In this document: positions 6,810-14,922 of the stretch, one piece after another
How positions within the stretch are numbered: the stretch's first letter is position 1
How the letters are laid out: each line of letters starts with the position of its first letter
Assembly: GCA_964353855.1 (NCBI GenBank)
Contig: CAYGWX010000004.1
Span: forward strand, 30,611-92,144
DNA from: CAYGWX01 sp964353855 [NCBI: uncultured bacterium]
GTDB taxonomy: Bacteria > Edwardsbacteria > CAYGWX01
Direction: 5' to 3'
Length of the DNA: 61,534 nucleotides
Position numbers and translations under genes: made by a program
The notes under the pieces: generated by a model
The model's database searches: none
Seen by the model: only the letters and a program-made list of their open reading frames with translations
What the model was told of the DNA's origin: nothing

Positions 6810-6850
6810 CCGCCCGCGGGGGGAGAAAGGCGAGAGGACCCCGCGGGCGG
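6810..6850. repeat. 12-bp perfect inverted repeat in the 6725-7023 gap
   Basis: CCGCCCGCGGGG (6810-6821) pairs perfectly with CCCCGCGGGCGG (6839-6850) around a 17-nt purine-rich loop. There is no T run on either side, so it is not a standard terminator. The remaining sequence up to 7023, between the end of the subtilase gene and the start of the CHAP gene (both minus strand), holds nothing coding that I can recognise. Confidence 0.7.
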
Positions 6851-7023
6851 TGCGGCCTTGCCCGATGCAGGCCGGTTATCGCCGAGGGACCGGGATCCAC
6901 TTCCGAATAAGGCGTCCACCTGCTGGCAGTCGAGGGAATCGGCGACAAGGCCTGCGGTCGCAGGATCCGGATCCCACCAGCAGATCTCCTACAAATTCCA
7001 GGCCGTCCAGGTCCACGGATTTC

Positions 7024-9897
7024 TCATTTGATCAACAAGGCTTTCTCCAGCCTCCGACACCCTTCGGTCTCAAACCTCACGAAATAGATCCCGCTGGAGA
7101 CCGTTTTCCCATGCTCGTCCCGCCGGTCCCACTCCATTCGGAAGTCACCGGGCTTCAAGGATCGCTCCAGAAGCGTTCTCACCCGCCGGCCAAGGAGGTC
7201 GTATACGAAGAGCCTGACCGGCATCTCGCAGGGCAGGCCGAAGGCGATTGCCACCGGGCCCCGCGCGGGATTGGGACGGAGGGGCAGGAAATAAACACTT
7301 CTTCCCGCCAGTGCGCCCGCCTCCACCCCTGAGGGGCGGAGCCAGAACGTGAACATCCCGCTTCCAGGCGCCCCCACCGGGAGGGTTCCGCTGTTCGGGC
7401 TCACCCACCGGTCCCGGGCCCAGAGGTAGTAGTCAATCCGCGCGCCGAGGCTCTGAGCGGGAATGGTGGCCCGGTAGTTATCGTTCCCCTGGGGACTCAT
7501 CACGATCCGGACCCAGCTCCCGGAGTTGATCCGGTAGTAGAGGTAAGCGGAATCCACACGGTTTACGTCCGTAATCTTTGAGTCCACCGGGAAGGGCCCG
7601 GTGAAGACCGTGTCCCGCCAGCGGGTCGTGTTGCTGAACGCCGGAGGCTCGTTGTCCGGGGTGGTGTAGATTTTGAAGTCATCAATGTACCACCACCCCG
7701 GGGTCAGCCTCCCGTAGGAATGGAATTTGAAGCGGACCAGGACGTTCTGGCTCGGAACCAGAGACGACGGCCACTCGGTCCAGGGTCCGGTGGAATCGTT
7801 CGGGGACATCGAGGTCCAGCGGATGTTGGTCCAGGAGGAGCCGTTGTCCGTGGAGATATCCACGAAGCACTGGCCCCAGGTCACGGGCTGGAAGTAGTAC
7901 TTGTCCCAGTAGGTCATCCGGACATCCGGGTAGGCCCGCAGGTCCAAGGGGTTCCGGAGCTGAACGATGTAGTCGGTGTTCGCGGACGAGGTGTCCCGGT
8001 ACCATTTCAGGGCATAGGGCGCGGAGCGCGACTTGGCGCTGGAGCGCATCCAGCCCACCGGGGAGAGGATGTTCCAGTAGGCGTTCAGGCTGTCCAGTCC
8101 GCCGCCGTACTCGAAGTCGTCCTCCCAGATGACATAGGGGGACGGCGGAGTCCCCACCTGGAAGGAAAGCCTCACGGTGTCCGCGTAATTTCCACTATCC
8201 CCCTGGGCGGAAACGGCCAGGCTGAGCTCGGCCAGGTGGCCTTGAGGCGTCAGGACGTGGGCCGAGAACCGGTAGGGGTCGGAGGTGTTGTTCGCCTGGC
8301 CGTTCCGGGGGATGTTACCGAAGAACGAAGAATCGTCCCCGATGGAAATGAAGTTGTCCTGGGTCCGGAGGATCGCTTTTACGTTCCGGGCATTGGCCCC
8401 GATGTTGAGCAGGGTGATCGTGAGGTTCACGGTTTCCCCGGGGTCCAGCTGTCCGTTGCCGTTTCCCCCGGGCGGAGGATCGGCCAGGGTCCGGGACTGG
8501 AGCGTCACGTAGGGCAGGTTGCTCGTGGGGATGGACCGCAGGGTCTTCCAGACGTTCAGCCGGCCCCAGCCGAAGTTGTTGTTGGGATAGGGTCCGCCCC
8601 CGGAAGGCTGGTCCGCGTTGTTCGTAAGGGCGTTATAGAGGGCCTGCGGGGACAGGGTCTGGTTCTTCTGGCAGAGGATCGCCACGGCCCCGGCCACGTG
8701 GGGCGTGGCCATGGAAGTCCCGCCCCAGTTGCCGTATTGGTTGTTGGGCAACGAGGAGCGGATGTTGTATCCGGGCGCCGAGATATCCGGCTTGATGTAG
8801 TTCCAGTCCGGCCGGTACCAGTCCGCCTGATTGTTCCAGGGGGGGCCGCTGGGAGCGGGGCCGCGGGAGGAGAAGCTGGCCATGGTGTCCGCTTCGGTCG
8901 TAGCCCCCACGGACTGGACCACGGTGTAGCTGCTCGGCGAGCCCAGGGTACCCGGGGCCGGTCCCTCGTTGCCGTTGGCGAAGATCGGGAAGATGCCCAC
9001 GGCTTTGAGCGTGCGGCAGATGGGATACCAGTTCGTATCCCGGGGATTGGTGTTGCGCCAGGAGTTGGAGACTGCCTTGATGTCCACCGAATCCTTCAGG
9101 TCGGCGATGAACTGCAGGCCCTCCACCAACTGGGTGAAGGACCCTGAGCCCCCGGAATTCAGAACCTTGGCGGCCACATAGCGGGCCCCGTAAGCGACCC
9201 CGATGTCGTTTACGAACGGGCCGGGCCCGTCCCCCCCGCAGATCGTTCCGGTGATGTGGGTGCCGTGTCCGTGGTCGTCGTAAGGCGTGCTCGAGGGCGG
9301 CAGGCCCTGGGAGACGTGCCAGTATCCCGTCCATTTCCCGGCCAGGGCGGGATGGGTGTAGTCCACGCCGGTGTCGGTCTGCCCGATGATGATCCCCTGG
9401 CCGGTGTAGCCCGCGGCCCAGCACGAATCCGCCATGACTTTCACGATGTTCCACTCCACGGCCGTGACCGAAGGCGGAGCGGAATGATAGATCGGCTCAT
9501 CAAGTTGGGCTTTCCCGTCGTGACTGATCCAGCCCACATCTTCCCTCTTCGCCAGCTCCTGAATCACCCTGGACGTGGCCAGGAGATGGAACCCGTTCAT
9601 CACCCAGTAGGCCTGTCCGACCTCGGCCTCCCCGGGAAAGGACCGCAGGTAGGCGAGGGCAGGAGCTTGACTTTGCTCTGCGATCCTCTTAAAAGCCGCG
9701 ATCCTCTCCCTTTCGGGCCTTTCAGCCAAGGCCTCAAAAGTATAGGGTGCTTTCATATAAACCAAGCAGGAGATCTTCTGGCCCGGGTCCGCCTGCGCGA
9801 TCTGGTCCGCCAGGTCCGTGGTCAGCTTAGCCTGGGGTGAAGCGGTCAGGGCGGCCGTGGAAACGAACACCCCCAACATCGTCAACAGATACCGCAT
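7024..9897 (-). CDS. Secreted S8 subtilisin-like serine protease with FlgD-like C-terminal domain
   Basis: The start is at 9897 (MRYLLTMLGVF, a signal peptide) because GGAGG lies 6 nt upstream; the longer reading from 9942 has no such site. The order is: propeptide (about 25-130), subtilase domain with Asp175 (GQTDTGVD), His211 (DDHGHGTH), oxyanion Asn310 (FANGNEG) and Ser395 (GGTSMATPHVAG), a CARDB-like beta domain (DPPPGGNGNGQLDPGE), a jelly-roll or MAM-like adhesive domain, and a terminal FlgD-like Ig domain (LRPNPARG, FVYDLLGRRV, MEWDRRDEHGKTVSSGIYFV). All catalytic residues are present, so it should be active outside the cell. It is divergent from the TPR/BTAD regulator at 10037 with 139 bp between the start codons; a -10-like TATAAT lies at 9941-9946 (minus). 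Confidence 0.92.
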   Translation of the reverse strand: MRYLLTMLGVFVSTAALTASPQAKLTTDLADQIAQADPGQKISCLVYMKAPYTFEALAERPERERIAAFKRIAEQSQAPALAYLRSFPGEAEVGQAYWVMNGFHLLATSRVIQELAKREDVGWISHDGKAQLDEPIYHSAPPSVTAVEWNIVKVMADSCWAAGYTGQGIIIGQTDTGVDYTHPALAGKWTGYWHVSQGLPPSSTPYDDHGHGTHITGTICGGDGPGPFVNDIGVAYGARYVAAKVLNSGGSGSFTQLVEGLQFIADLKDSVDIKAVSNSWRNTNPRDTNWYPICRTLKAVGIFPIFANGNEGPAPGTLGSPSSYTVVQSVGATTEADTMASFSSRGPAPSGPPWNNQADWYRPDWNYIKPDISAPGYNIRSSLPNNQYGNWGGTSMATPHVAGAVAILCQKNQTLSPQALYNALTNNADQPSGGGPYPNNNFGWGRLNVWKTLRSIPTSNLPYVTLQSRTLADPPPGGNGNGQLDPGETVNLTITLLNIGANARNVKAILRTQDNFISIGDDSSFFGNIPRNGQANNTSDPYRFSAHVLTPQGHLAELSLAVSAQGDSGNYADTVRLSFQVGTPPSPYVIWEDDFEYGGGLDSLNAYWNILSPVGWMRSSAKSRSAPYALKWYRDTSSANTDYIVQLRNPLDLRAYPDVRMTYWDKYYFQPVTWGQCFVDISTDNGSSWTNIRWTSMSPNDSTGPWTEWPSSLVPSQNVLVRFKFHSYGRLTPGWWYIDDFKIYTTPDNEPPAFSNTTRWRDTVFTGPFPVDSKITDVNRVDSAYLYYRINSGSWVRIVMSPQGNDNYRATIPAQSLGARIDYYLWARDRWVSPNSGTLPVGAPGSGMFTFWLRPSGVEAGALAGRSVYFLPLRPNPARGPVAIAFGLPCEMPVRLFVYDLLGRRVRTLLERSLKPGDFRMEWDRRDEHGKTVSSGIYFVRFETEGCRRLEKALLIK

Positions 9898-10001
9898 TGC
9901 GAGCCTCCTTTCTCCTTGAACCGTTGAAATCACAGGTTTCATTATACCGTTTTATGATTATCGAATGATTATCAAGTCCAACTCTTTGATATTAAAGAGA
10001 C

Positions 10002-10030
10002 TTGAAAAGGCAATTAAAATCGATTATAAT
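10002..10030 (+). promoter_or_regulatory. Promoter placing the start codon of the 10037 gene at +1
   Basis: TTGAAA (10002-10007), 17-bp spacer, TATAAT (10025-10030). The ATG begins 7 nt after the end of the -10 box and there is no room for a Shine-Dalgarno, so the mRNA should be leaderless. Confidence 0.75.
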
Positions 10031-10036
10031 TAGCCC

Positions 10037-12250
10037 ATGGCCCAAATCAAAACAGGGATGAGCATACTGCTGTTGCGCCAGCTCCTATTCGAGAAGGAGC
10101 GCATTGGAAAAGTAATGGAGGTCTTAAAAAAGGAGGGACTTCCCGATCCGACCGCTGAACCGGACCGCGCCCTCATACACGCCCAAGCCCTCTACCAGTA
10201 CGGCGACCTCAACCAATCCCTGAAGGTCTATACCGCCATTCCTTCCCATCCTTCCTACGAGGCCGAGCGCATTTGGGGACTTGCCTGTGCCCAGTTTCGG
10301 CTGGGCGCCCTCGGGGTGGCCAAGTGTCTTCTGAGCAAGGCCCTGGCCAAGAAGCCCCCGGACTGGCTCCTCCCGCGCATCTACAATACCCGTCTCTGCC
10401 TGCATCTCCTGGAGGGGAACTACGATCAGGCATACCTCGCCTATGAGAAAGGGGTCGAGGTTGCCGCACGGGAACCCCAGCTCATTGCGCGCTGGCTATT
10501 GGAAGGAAACCGCGGAGTGCTCCTGACCCAGCAGGGCCACCACGAGGAGGCCGTCCTCTCCCTACAGCGCGCCGTTAAGCAACTCCAAGCCCGGGACTGC
10601 ATCCTCTCCACGGGACACCACCTCATCAACCTCGGAGTGGCCTTCTCCTCCCAGGGCGACCTCTCCGAATCCGCTCGCTGCCTCCTCAGGGCCGAACGGC
10701 TCGTTCAGGAGTCAGGGAGCAAGTACCGCCTGATCTTCCTGCGCCTAAACCAGGGCAACCTCTGGGAGCGGATGAAGCTTCTGGACAAAGCCGGACAGGC
10801 CTATGAGGAGGCCGCCGAGCTCCTCGCGGAGTTCCCCATCCCCGAGCTTGAGATCTGGCTGGGAATCTCCCAGGCCTTTCTGACGTTCAAGAAAGGACAT
10901 CTCTCAGAGGCCCTGCATCTCATCCGCAGGATCCACCACCGCATCCAGGAAAAAGGCCTGCCCCTGCACGAGGACACGGTTCTGGTTCACGAGGGCTGCT
11001 TTCTCCTTCGCACGGGCTCCATCCGCGAAGGCCTCGACATCCTCAGCAGGGCCGCCTCCCTGGCCGAATCCCGCAAGGAACTCGGCACCTTGAGCACCAT
11101 TGCCCTCTACCAGGCTTTCGGGCACGAGAAATTGGGCCAGCGCCAGGAAGCCTTGGATTGGTTGGGGAAATGCCTCTCAGCTGTGGAGCGCTCCCGCTCT
11201 TTCCAGGAGGTCCTGGACGAGCGCGAGACCCTGGTGTCCCTGCTCCACCTTCTGGGGGACAACCTGCCCTTGACGGACACTTTAAGCACCCTCCTCGTCA
11301 AGGTCCGCCATCCCGCCCTGGTGAAGCGTCTCCTCCGTCGCTCCCCGGAGGGCAAGCTTCTCTTCCTCTGCTCCCTCAAAGTCCACGAGGCCGGCCACTT
11401 TCGTTCCCAGTTGGTAAAGCTTCGAAGTGACCCGGACCGGGAGGTCCGCCGGACCTGCCGGATGCTTCTGGGAAATTGGCAGCAACACGCGAGCTGCCGG
11501 GTCTATACCCTCGGAGCCTTCCGGGCTTTCCTGGAAGGGAAGATGTTCACAGACAAAGACTGGGGCCGACCCGGGGTCAAGCGCCTATTCTTATACTTCA
11601 ATGCCAATCCCGGGGAGTGGCAGGCCACCGAGGGGCTAATCGAGACGTTTTGGATCAAGCCCCGCCCGGCGAACCCCGTCCAGGGTCTGAGGTTCCTTTT
11701 CTTCAACCTTCGCCAGCTGTTCGAGCCCTGGCATATGCCGGATATGGACCATATCTTCTTCCAAAGCCAGCGCGGAGCTTACGGCTTCTTCCCGCAAGAC
11801 CGATTCTGGATGGATTGGAAGGTCTTCGAAGAAGGTATCAAGCGTGCCGAGGTCGCCCATCGCGCCCGGCGCTTCAAGGAGGCCCGCCAGGCCTACCGCC
11901 AGGCCCTGGACCTCTACCTCGGAGACTACTTGGAGGAATACCCCTACGAGGATTGGCTCCGTCCGAAACGGGATTACCTTCGCGAGCTCTACTTCCGTTC
12001 GGTCCAGCGTTATGCGAAGTTGGAGCAGGATTCGGGGAACCCCCTCGAGGCCAGGCGGGTCCTGGAGGAAGCCCTGTTCAAGGATCTCTCCCGCTCCGGG
12101 CTGATGGTACCTTTGATCGAGGTGCTTTCACGAATGGGGCTGAGAGAGGAAGCCAAGGCCTGGGGGGAACGCCATATGGGATATCTAAAGAAGGAGCTCA
12201 AACTCAAGCCCGCTCCGGAGGTCAAGAAGGTCTTAACTCGGCTTAAGTAG
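10037..12250 (+). CDS. TPR-rich transcriptional activator with C-terminal winged-helix/BTAD module
   Basis: The first 430 or so residues are TPR-type helical pairs (for example ALYQYGDLNQSLKVY, NRGVLLTQQGHHEEAVLSL, INLGVAFSSQGDLSESARC). From about residue 485 a DNA-binding OmpR-like winged helix begins (CRVYTLGAFRAFLEGKMF, then KRLFLYF, ETFWIKP, LRFLFFNLRQLFEPW), and the bacterial transcriptional activation domain follows (WMDWKVFEEGIKRAEVAHRA, YLEEYPYEDWLRPKRDYL). This is the SARP type, but with the DNA-binding module at the C terminus rather than the N terminus. It probably activates transcription in the cytoplasm. It is divergent from the secreted subtilase, a possible target. The mRNA appears leaderless. 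Confidence 0.8.
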   Translation: MAQIKTGMSILLLRQLLFEKERIGKVMEVLKKEGLPDPTAEPDRALIHAQALYQYGDLNQSLKVYTAIPSHPSYEAERIWGLACAQFRLGALGVAKCLLSKALAKKPPDWLLPRIYNTRLCLHLLEGNYDQAYLAYEKGVEVAAREPQLIARWLLEGNRGVLLTQQGHHEEAVLSLQRAVKQLQARDCILSTGHHLINLGVAFSSQGDLSESARCLLRAERLVQESGSKYRLIFLRLNQGNLWERMKLLDKAGQAYEEAAELLAEFPIPELEIWLGISQAFLTFKKGHLSEALHLIRRIHHRIQEKGLPLHEDTVLVHEGCFLLRTGSIREGLDILSRAASLAESRKELGTLSTIALYQAFGHEKLGQRQEALDWLGKCLSAVERSRSFQEVLDERETLVSLLHLLGDNLPLTDTLSTLLVKVRHPALVKRLLRRSPEGKLLFLCSLKVHEAGHFRSQLVKLRSDPDREVRRTCRMLLGNWQQHASCRVYTLGAFRAFLEGKMFTDKDWGRPGVKRLFLYFNANPGEWQATEGLIETFWIKPRPANPVQGLRFLFFNLRQLFEPWHMPDMDHIFFQSQRGAYGFFPQDRFWMDWKVFEEGIKRAEVAHRARRFKEARQAYRQALDLYLGDYLEEYPYEDWLRPKRDYLRELYFRSVQRYAKLEQDSGNPLEARRVLEEALFKDLSRSGLMVPLIEVLSRMGLREEAKAWGERHMGYLKKELKLKPAPEVKKVLTRLK

Positions 12251-12317
12251 TTTCTCCCTAAGGTTTTTCTTGCTGCATAAATGCAGGATTCAACATTAAC
12301 CATCAGAAAGGAAAAGG

Positions 12318-12827
12318 ATGGAGGACATCAAGGGCCTACCCAAAGAAGCGATCTATGAGCTTTTAGGGGACGCGGCCCGAAACTGGCTGGCCCACGACGG
12401 GCTGTGGTTCCAGGCCGTGGAGGAGGCCCACGGTCTGGAGGCGGCCATGGCCTGCGATAAGGCGGCCTGGGAGAAGTTCACTGTCCTCGAGGCCGAGCGC
12501 ATCCTGAAGCGCTTAAGCATGAAGCCCGGCGGGGGCATCCCGGCCCTGGTCAAGGCCTTGGCCTACCGGCTCTACGCCCACCTGAACGAACAGGACGTCG
12601 TGGAGCAGACCGAGCGGCGGTGCGTGTTCCGGATGAAGACCTGCCGGGTCCAGGACGCCCGCAGGAAGAAAGGCCTGCCGGACTTCCCCTGCAAGCCGGT
12701 GGGCCTGGTGGAATACGCCGGGTTCGCCCGGACCATAGACCCCAGGATCCAAACCCGCTGCGTCTCGTGCCCCCCGGACCCCAAAGCCGAGGGCCACTGG
12801 TGCGCGTGGGAGTTCAAAATACCATAA
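12318..12827 (+). CDS. DUF6125-like protein
   Basis: This soluble protein of 169 residues resembles the DUF6125 family found in Deltaproteobacteria and candidate phyla. It has an N-terminal helical part with WLAHDGLWFQAVEEAHG, and a Cys-rich C-terminal part (RRCVFRMKTCRVQDARRKKG, FPCKPVG, TRCVSCPPDP, HWCAWEF) that could bind a metal. The family is distantly like the L-2-amino-thiazoline-4-carboxylate hydrolase group; the substrate is unknown. AAAGGAAAAGG lies just upstream of the ATG. No terminator is clear; an 8-nt repeat array follows at 12833. Confidence 0.65.
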   Translation: MEDIKGLPKEAIYELLGDAARNWLAHDGLWFQAVEEAHGLEAAMACDKAAWEKFTVLEAERILKRLSMKPGGGIPALVKALAYRLYAHLNEQDVVEQTERRCVFRMKTCRVQDARRKKGLPDFPCKPVGLVEYAGFARTIDPRIQTRCVSCPPDPKAEGHWCAWEFKIP

Positions 12828-12832
12828 AGGAT

Positions 12833-12866
12833 GGTTAGACGGTTAAACGGTTGGACGGTTAGACAG
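12833..12866. repeat. 8-nt degenerate array (GTTAGACG type)
   Basis: The units GGTTAGAC, GGTTAAAC, GGTTGGAC and GGTTAGAC run head to tail 5 nt after the DUF6125-like gene. It is the sister of the array at 5222. The rest of the gap to 13036 shows nothing coding. Confidence 0.8.
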
Positions 12867-13035
12867 TAAAAGAAGTTCCTTTGGTTCAGGTGGTTCACCG
12901 GGCCCTTGATCCAGGCTGAATGTAAAAACCAAGTCCTTCCCCTTCCCTTCTCAAGCAATTTCCTCCCGGCAACTCGTGAACCCTAAACGGCATCTAAACT
13001 TAGGGAACAGCCCTCCAACCCTTCCCGTATCCCCC

Positions 13036-13065
13036 TTGACTTTTCTTCGGGTCTGAGGGTATACT
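13036..13065 (+). promoter_or_regulatory. Promoter of the PorV-like / lptB / rpoN unit
   Basis: TTGACT (13036-13041), 18-bp spacer, TATACT (13060-13065), about 32 bp before the start codon at 13098. Confidence 0.75.
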
Positions 13066-13097
13066 TAAATATCAACCCTATGTTTAGAAAGGAAGCG

Positions 13098-14126
13098 ATG
13101 AAACGGAACCTCGTCGTAAGCTTCCTCCTCCTGGGCCTTTCCGCCTCAGGCGGATGGGCGACGAAGTACGCGGGCGAGTTCATGGCCCTGGGCGTTGGCG
13201 CGCGGGCCCTGGGCATGGGCGGAGCCTTCGTGAGCCTGGCCGACGACGCCACCGCCGCCTATTGGAACCCGGCCGGGATCATCCAGGCAACCAGCCGGGA
13301 AGCCAGCTTCATGCACTCCGAGACCTTCGGGAGCCTGGTCAAGTACGACTATGCGGCCGGAATCCTGCCCGCAGTCAAGCTCCGCGGACGGCAGGGCACG
13401 GTGGGCCTGGCCGTGATGAGGCTGGGCGTGGGCAAGATCCCGTACTCCAACGACGCGCTCATCGACCTGAACGGGAACGGGATCATGGACCCCGGGGAGC
13501 GGCTGGACCTCTCCAAGATCCGGATGATCAGCGACGCGGAGTGGGCCGGATACCTGACCTACGCCCGCAAGCGGGGCGGGCGCATGCTGTGGGGCGTGAA
13601 CGCCAAAGGGATCTACAAAACCGTGGGCTCGAACAGCGCCTACGGGCTGGGACTGGACCTGGGCCTTATCTACCGGCCGATGCCGATTCTGGCCCTGGGG
13701 GCGAACCTGCAGGACGCGACCACGACCTTCGTGGCCTGGAACACCGGGACGACGGATATCGTCACGCCGTGCCTGAAGATGGGTAGTTCGATCTCCCCGG
13801 AGGTTCCGTTCGCAAAAGGAAAACTGACCCTGGCCATGGACGGGGACGTGCGGTACGAAAACCGGAGGACGGCCAGCCAGTACTCCATGGGCCGGGCCTC
13901 GCTGGACATGCACTACGGCGCGGAGTTCTGGTACAAGGAGGTCGTGGCCGCGCGGATCGGGTCGGACGTGGGACGGTTCTCGTTCGGCGCGGGGGTGAAA
14001 GGCACCGAGCAACGTTTCAACTTCCTGAAGTCGCTGCACCTGCGGGAGGTCCGCCTGGATTACGCCTTCCTGGGCGACGACGACTTAGGCAACAGCACGA
14101 GAATCTCAGGCTCGGCAGGCTTCTGA
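13098..14126 (+). CDS. PorV/PorQ-type outer-membrane beta-barrel protein (UPF0164-like)
   Basis: A signal peptide (MKRNLVVSFLLLGLSASGGW) precedes the hallmark N-terminal motif of the PorV/UPF0164 family, EFMALGVGARALGMGGAFVS followed by LADDATAAYWNPAG. The remaining sequence alternates as expected for a FadL-like 14-strand barrel and ends in an aromatic residue (SGSAGF). PorV is the shuttle and anchor protein of type IX secretion in Bacteroidetes; relatives in candidate phyla often accompany FlgD-tailed secreted proteins, several of which are in this window. I chose ATG 13098 because GGAAG lies just upstream; ATG 13080 would add six residues before the signal. lptB follows after 8 nt. Role in secretion is inferred. 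Confidence 0.8.
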   Translation: MKRNLVVSFLLLGLSASGGWATKYAGEFMALGVGARALGMGGAFVSLADDATAAYWNPAGIIQATSREASFMHSETFGSLVKYDYAAGILPAVKLRGRQGTVGLAVMRLGVGKIPYSNDALIDLNGNGIMDPGERLDLSKIRMISDAEWAGYLTYARKRGGRMLWGVNAKGIYKTVGSNSAYGLGLDLGLIYRPMPILALGANLQDATTTFVAWNTGTTDIVTPCLKMGSSISPEVPFAKGKLTLAMDGDVRYENRRTASQYSMGRASLDMHYGAEFWYKEVVAARIGSDVGRFSFGAGVKGTEQRFNFLKSLHLREVRLDYAFLGDDDLGNSTRISGSAGF

Positions 14127-14134
14127 GAAAGGGT

Positions 14135-14914
14135 ATGGCCGTAGGAGCAGCCCCGGCGGCACAAGCTCGATCAGCTGAACCGGCCCGCGCAGGGCGGAAG
14201 CTCCTGGCCACCCAACTCTTCAAGGCCTATCACAAGAAGCCGGTCGTCCGGGGTGTCACGATCGAGATCAAGGAGGGCGAGGTCGTCGGGCTCCTGGGTC
14301 CGAACGGCGCGGGAAAGACCACCTCGTTCTACATGATCACGGGCTTGATCAAACCGGACGGGGGAACCATCACCCTGGACGAGGTGGAGATCACCCGCAA
14401 GCCGATGTACGAACGGGCCAGACTGGGGATCGGGTACCTCTCCCAGGAGCCCTCCATCTTCCGGAAGCTGACCGTGGAGGAGAACGTCCTGGCCATCCTG
14501 GAAACGCTTCCCCTGACCCCGGCAGAGAGGAAGGAGCGGCTGGGCGAGCTCCTCGCCGAGCTCAACACCGCCCCCCTGGCCAAGAACCGGGCCTACACCC
14601 TGTCCGGCGGGGAGAGACGGAGGGTGGAGATCACCCGGGCGCTCGTGACCAAACCATCGTTCCTCCTGCTGGACGAACCCTTTACCGGGATCGACCCCAT
14701 CGCCCGGGAGGACATCCAGGCCATCGTCCTGGACCTGAAGAAGAAGGGGCTGGGGGTGCTGATCACGGACCACAACGTCCGCGAGACCCTGGAGATCACG
14801 GACCGGGCCTACATCATGTGCGACGGCCAGATCCTGATCTCGGGCACCGCGGAGGAATTAGCCAACGATTCCAAGGCCAAGGAGATTTACCTCGGAGAAC
14901 GGTTTCAGCTGTAG
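14135..14914 (+). CDS. lptB: LPS export ABC transporter ATP-binding protein LptB
   Basis: The ATPase has Walker A GPNGAGKTTS, a Q-loop in GYLSQEPSIFRKLTVEENV, the signature LSGGERRR, Walker B FLLLDEP and the LptB-typical DHNVRETLEITDRAYIM. In the cytoplasm it powers LptFG to extract lipopolysaccharide from the inner membrane. The length after residue 20 is normal; the first 20 or so residues (Ala-rich) are an unusual extension, and no better internal start is seen. It sits between the PorV-like gene and rpoN, the classical lptB-rpoN neighbourhood. lptE is in the window at 51131, and the other lpt genes are elsewhere. Confidence 0.93.
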   Translation: MAVGAAPAAQARSAEPARAGRKLLATQLFKAYHKKPVVRGVTIEIKEGEVVGLLGPNGAGKTTSFYMITGLIKPDGGTITLDEVEITRKPMYERARLGIGYLSQEPSIFRKLTVEENVLAILETLPLTPAERKERLGELLAELNTAPLAKNRAYTLSGGERRRVEITRALVTKPSFLLLDEPFTGIDPIAREDIQAIVLDLKKKGLGVLITDHNVRETLEITDRAYIMCDGQILISGTAEELANDSKAKEIYLGERFQL

Positions 14915-14922
14915 GCTCATCC

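Noticed and set aside
7720-9147. Long plus-strand ORF of 475 codons
   Set aside because: It lies antisense to the subtilase gene whose catalytic residues are all in place; its Gly/Arg/Val-rich composition is typical of a shadow frame in GC-rich DNA.
14818-14922. N-terminal extension of sigma-54
   Set aside because: It overlaps lptB and has no family similarity; MELGLRSELRQ at 14923 is the usual beginning.
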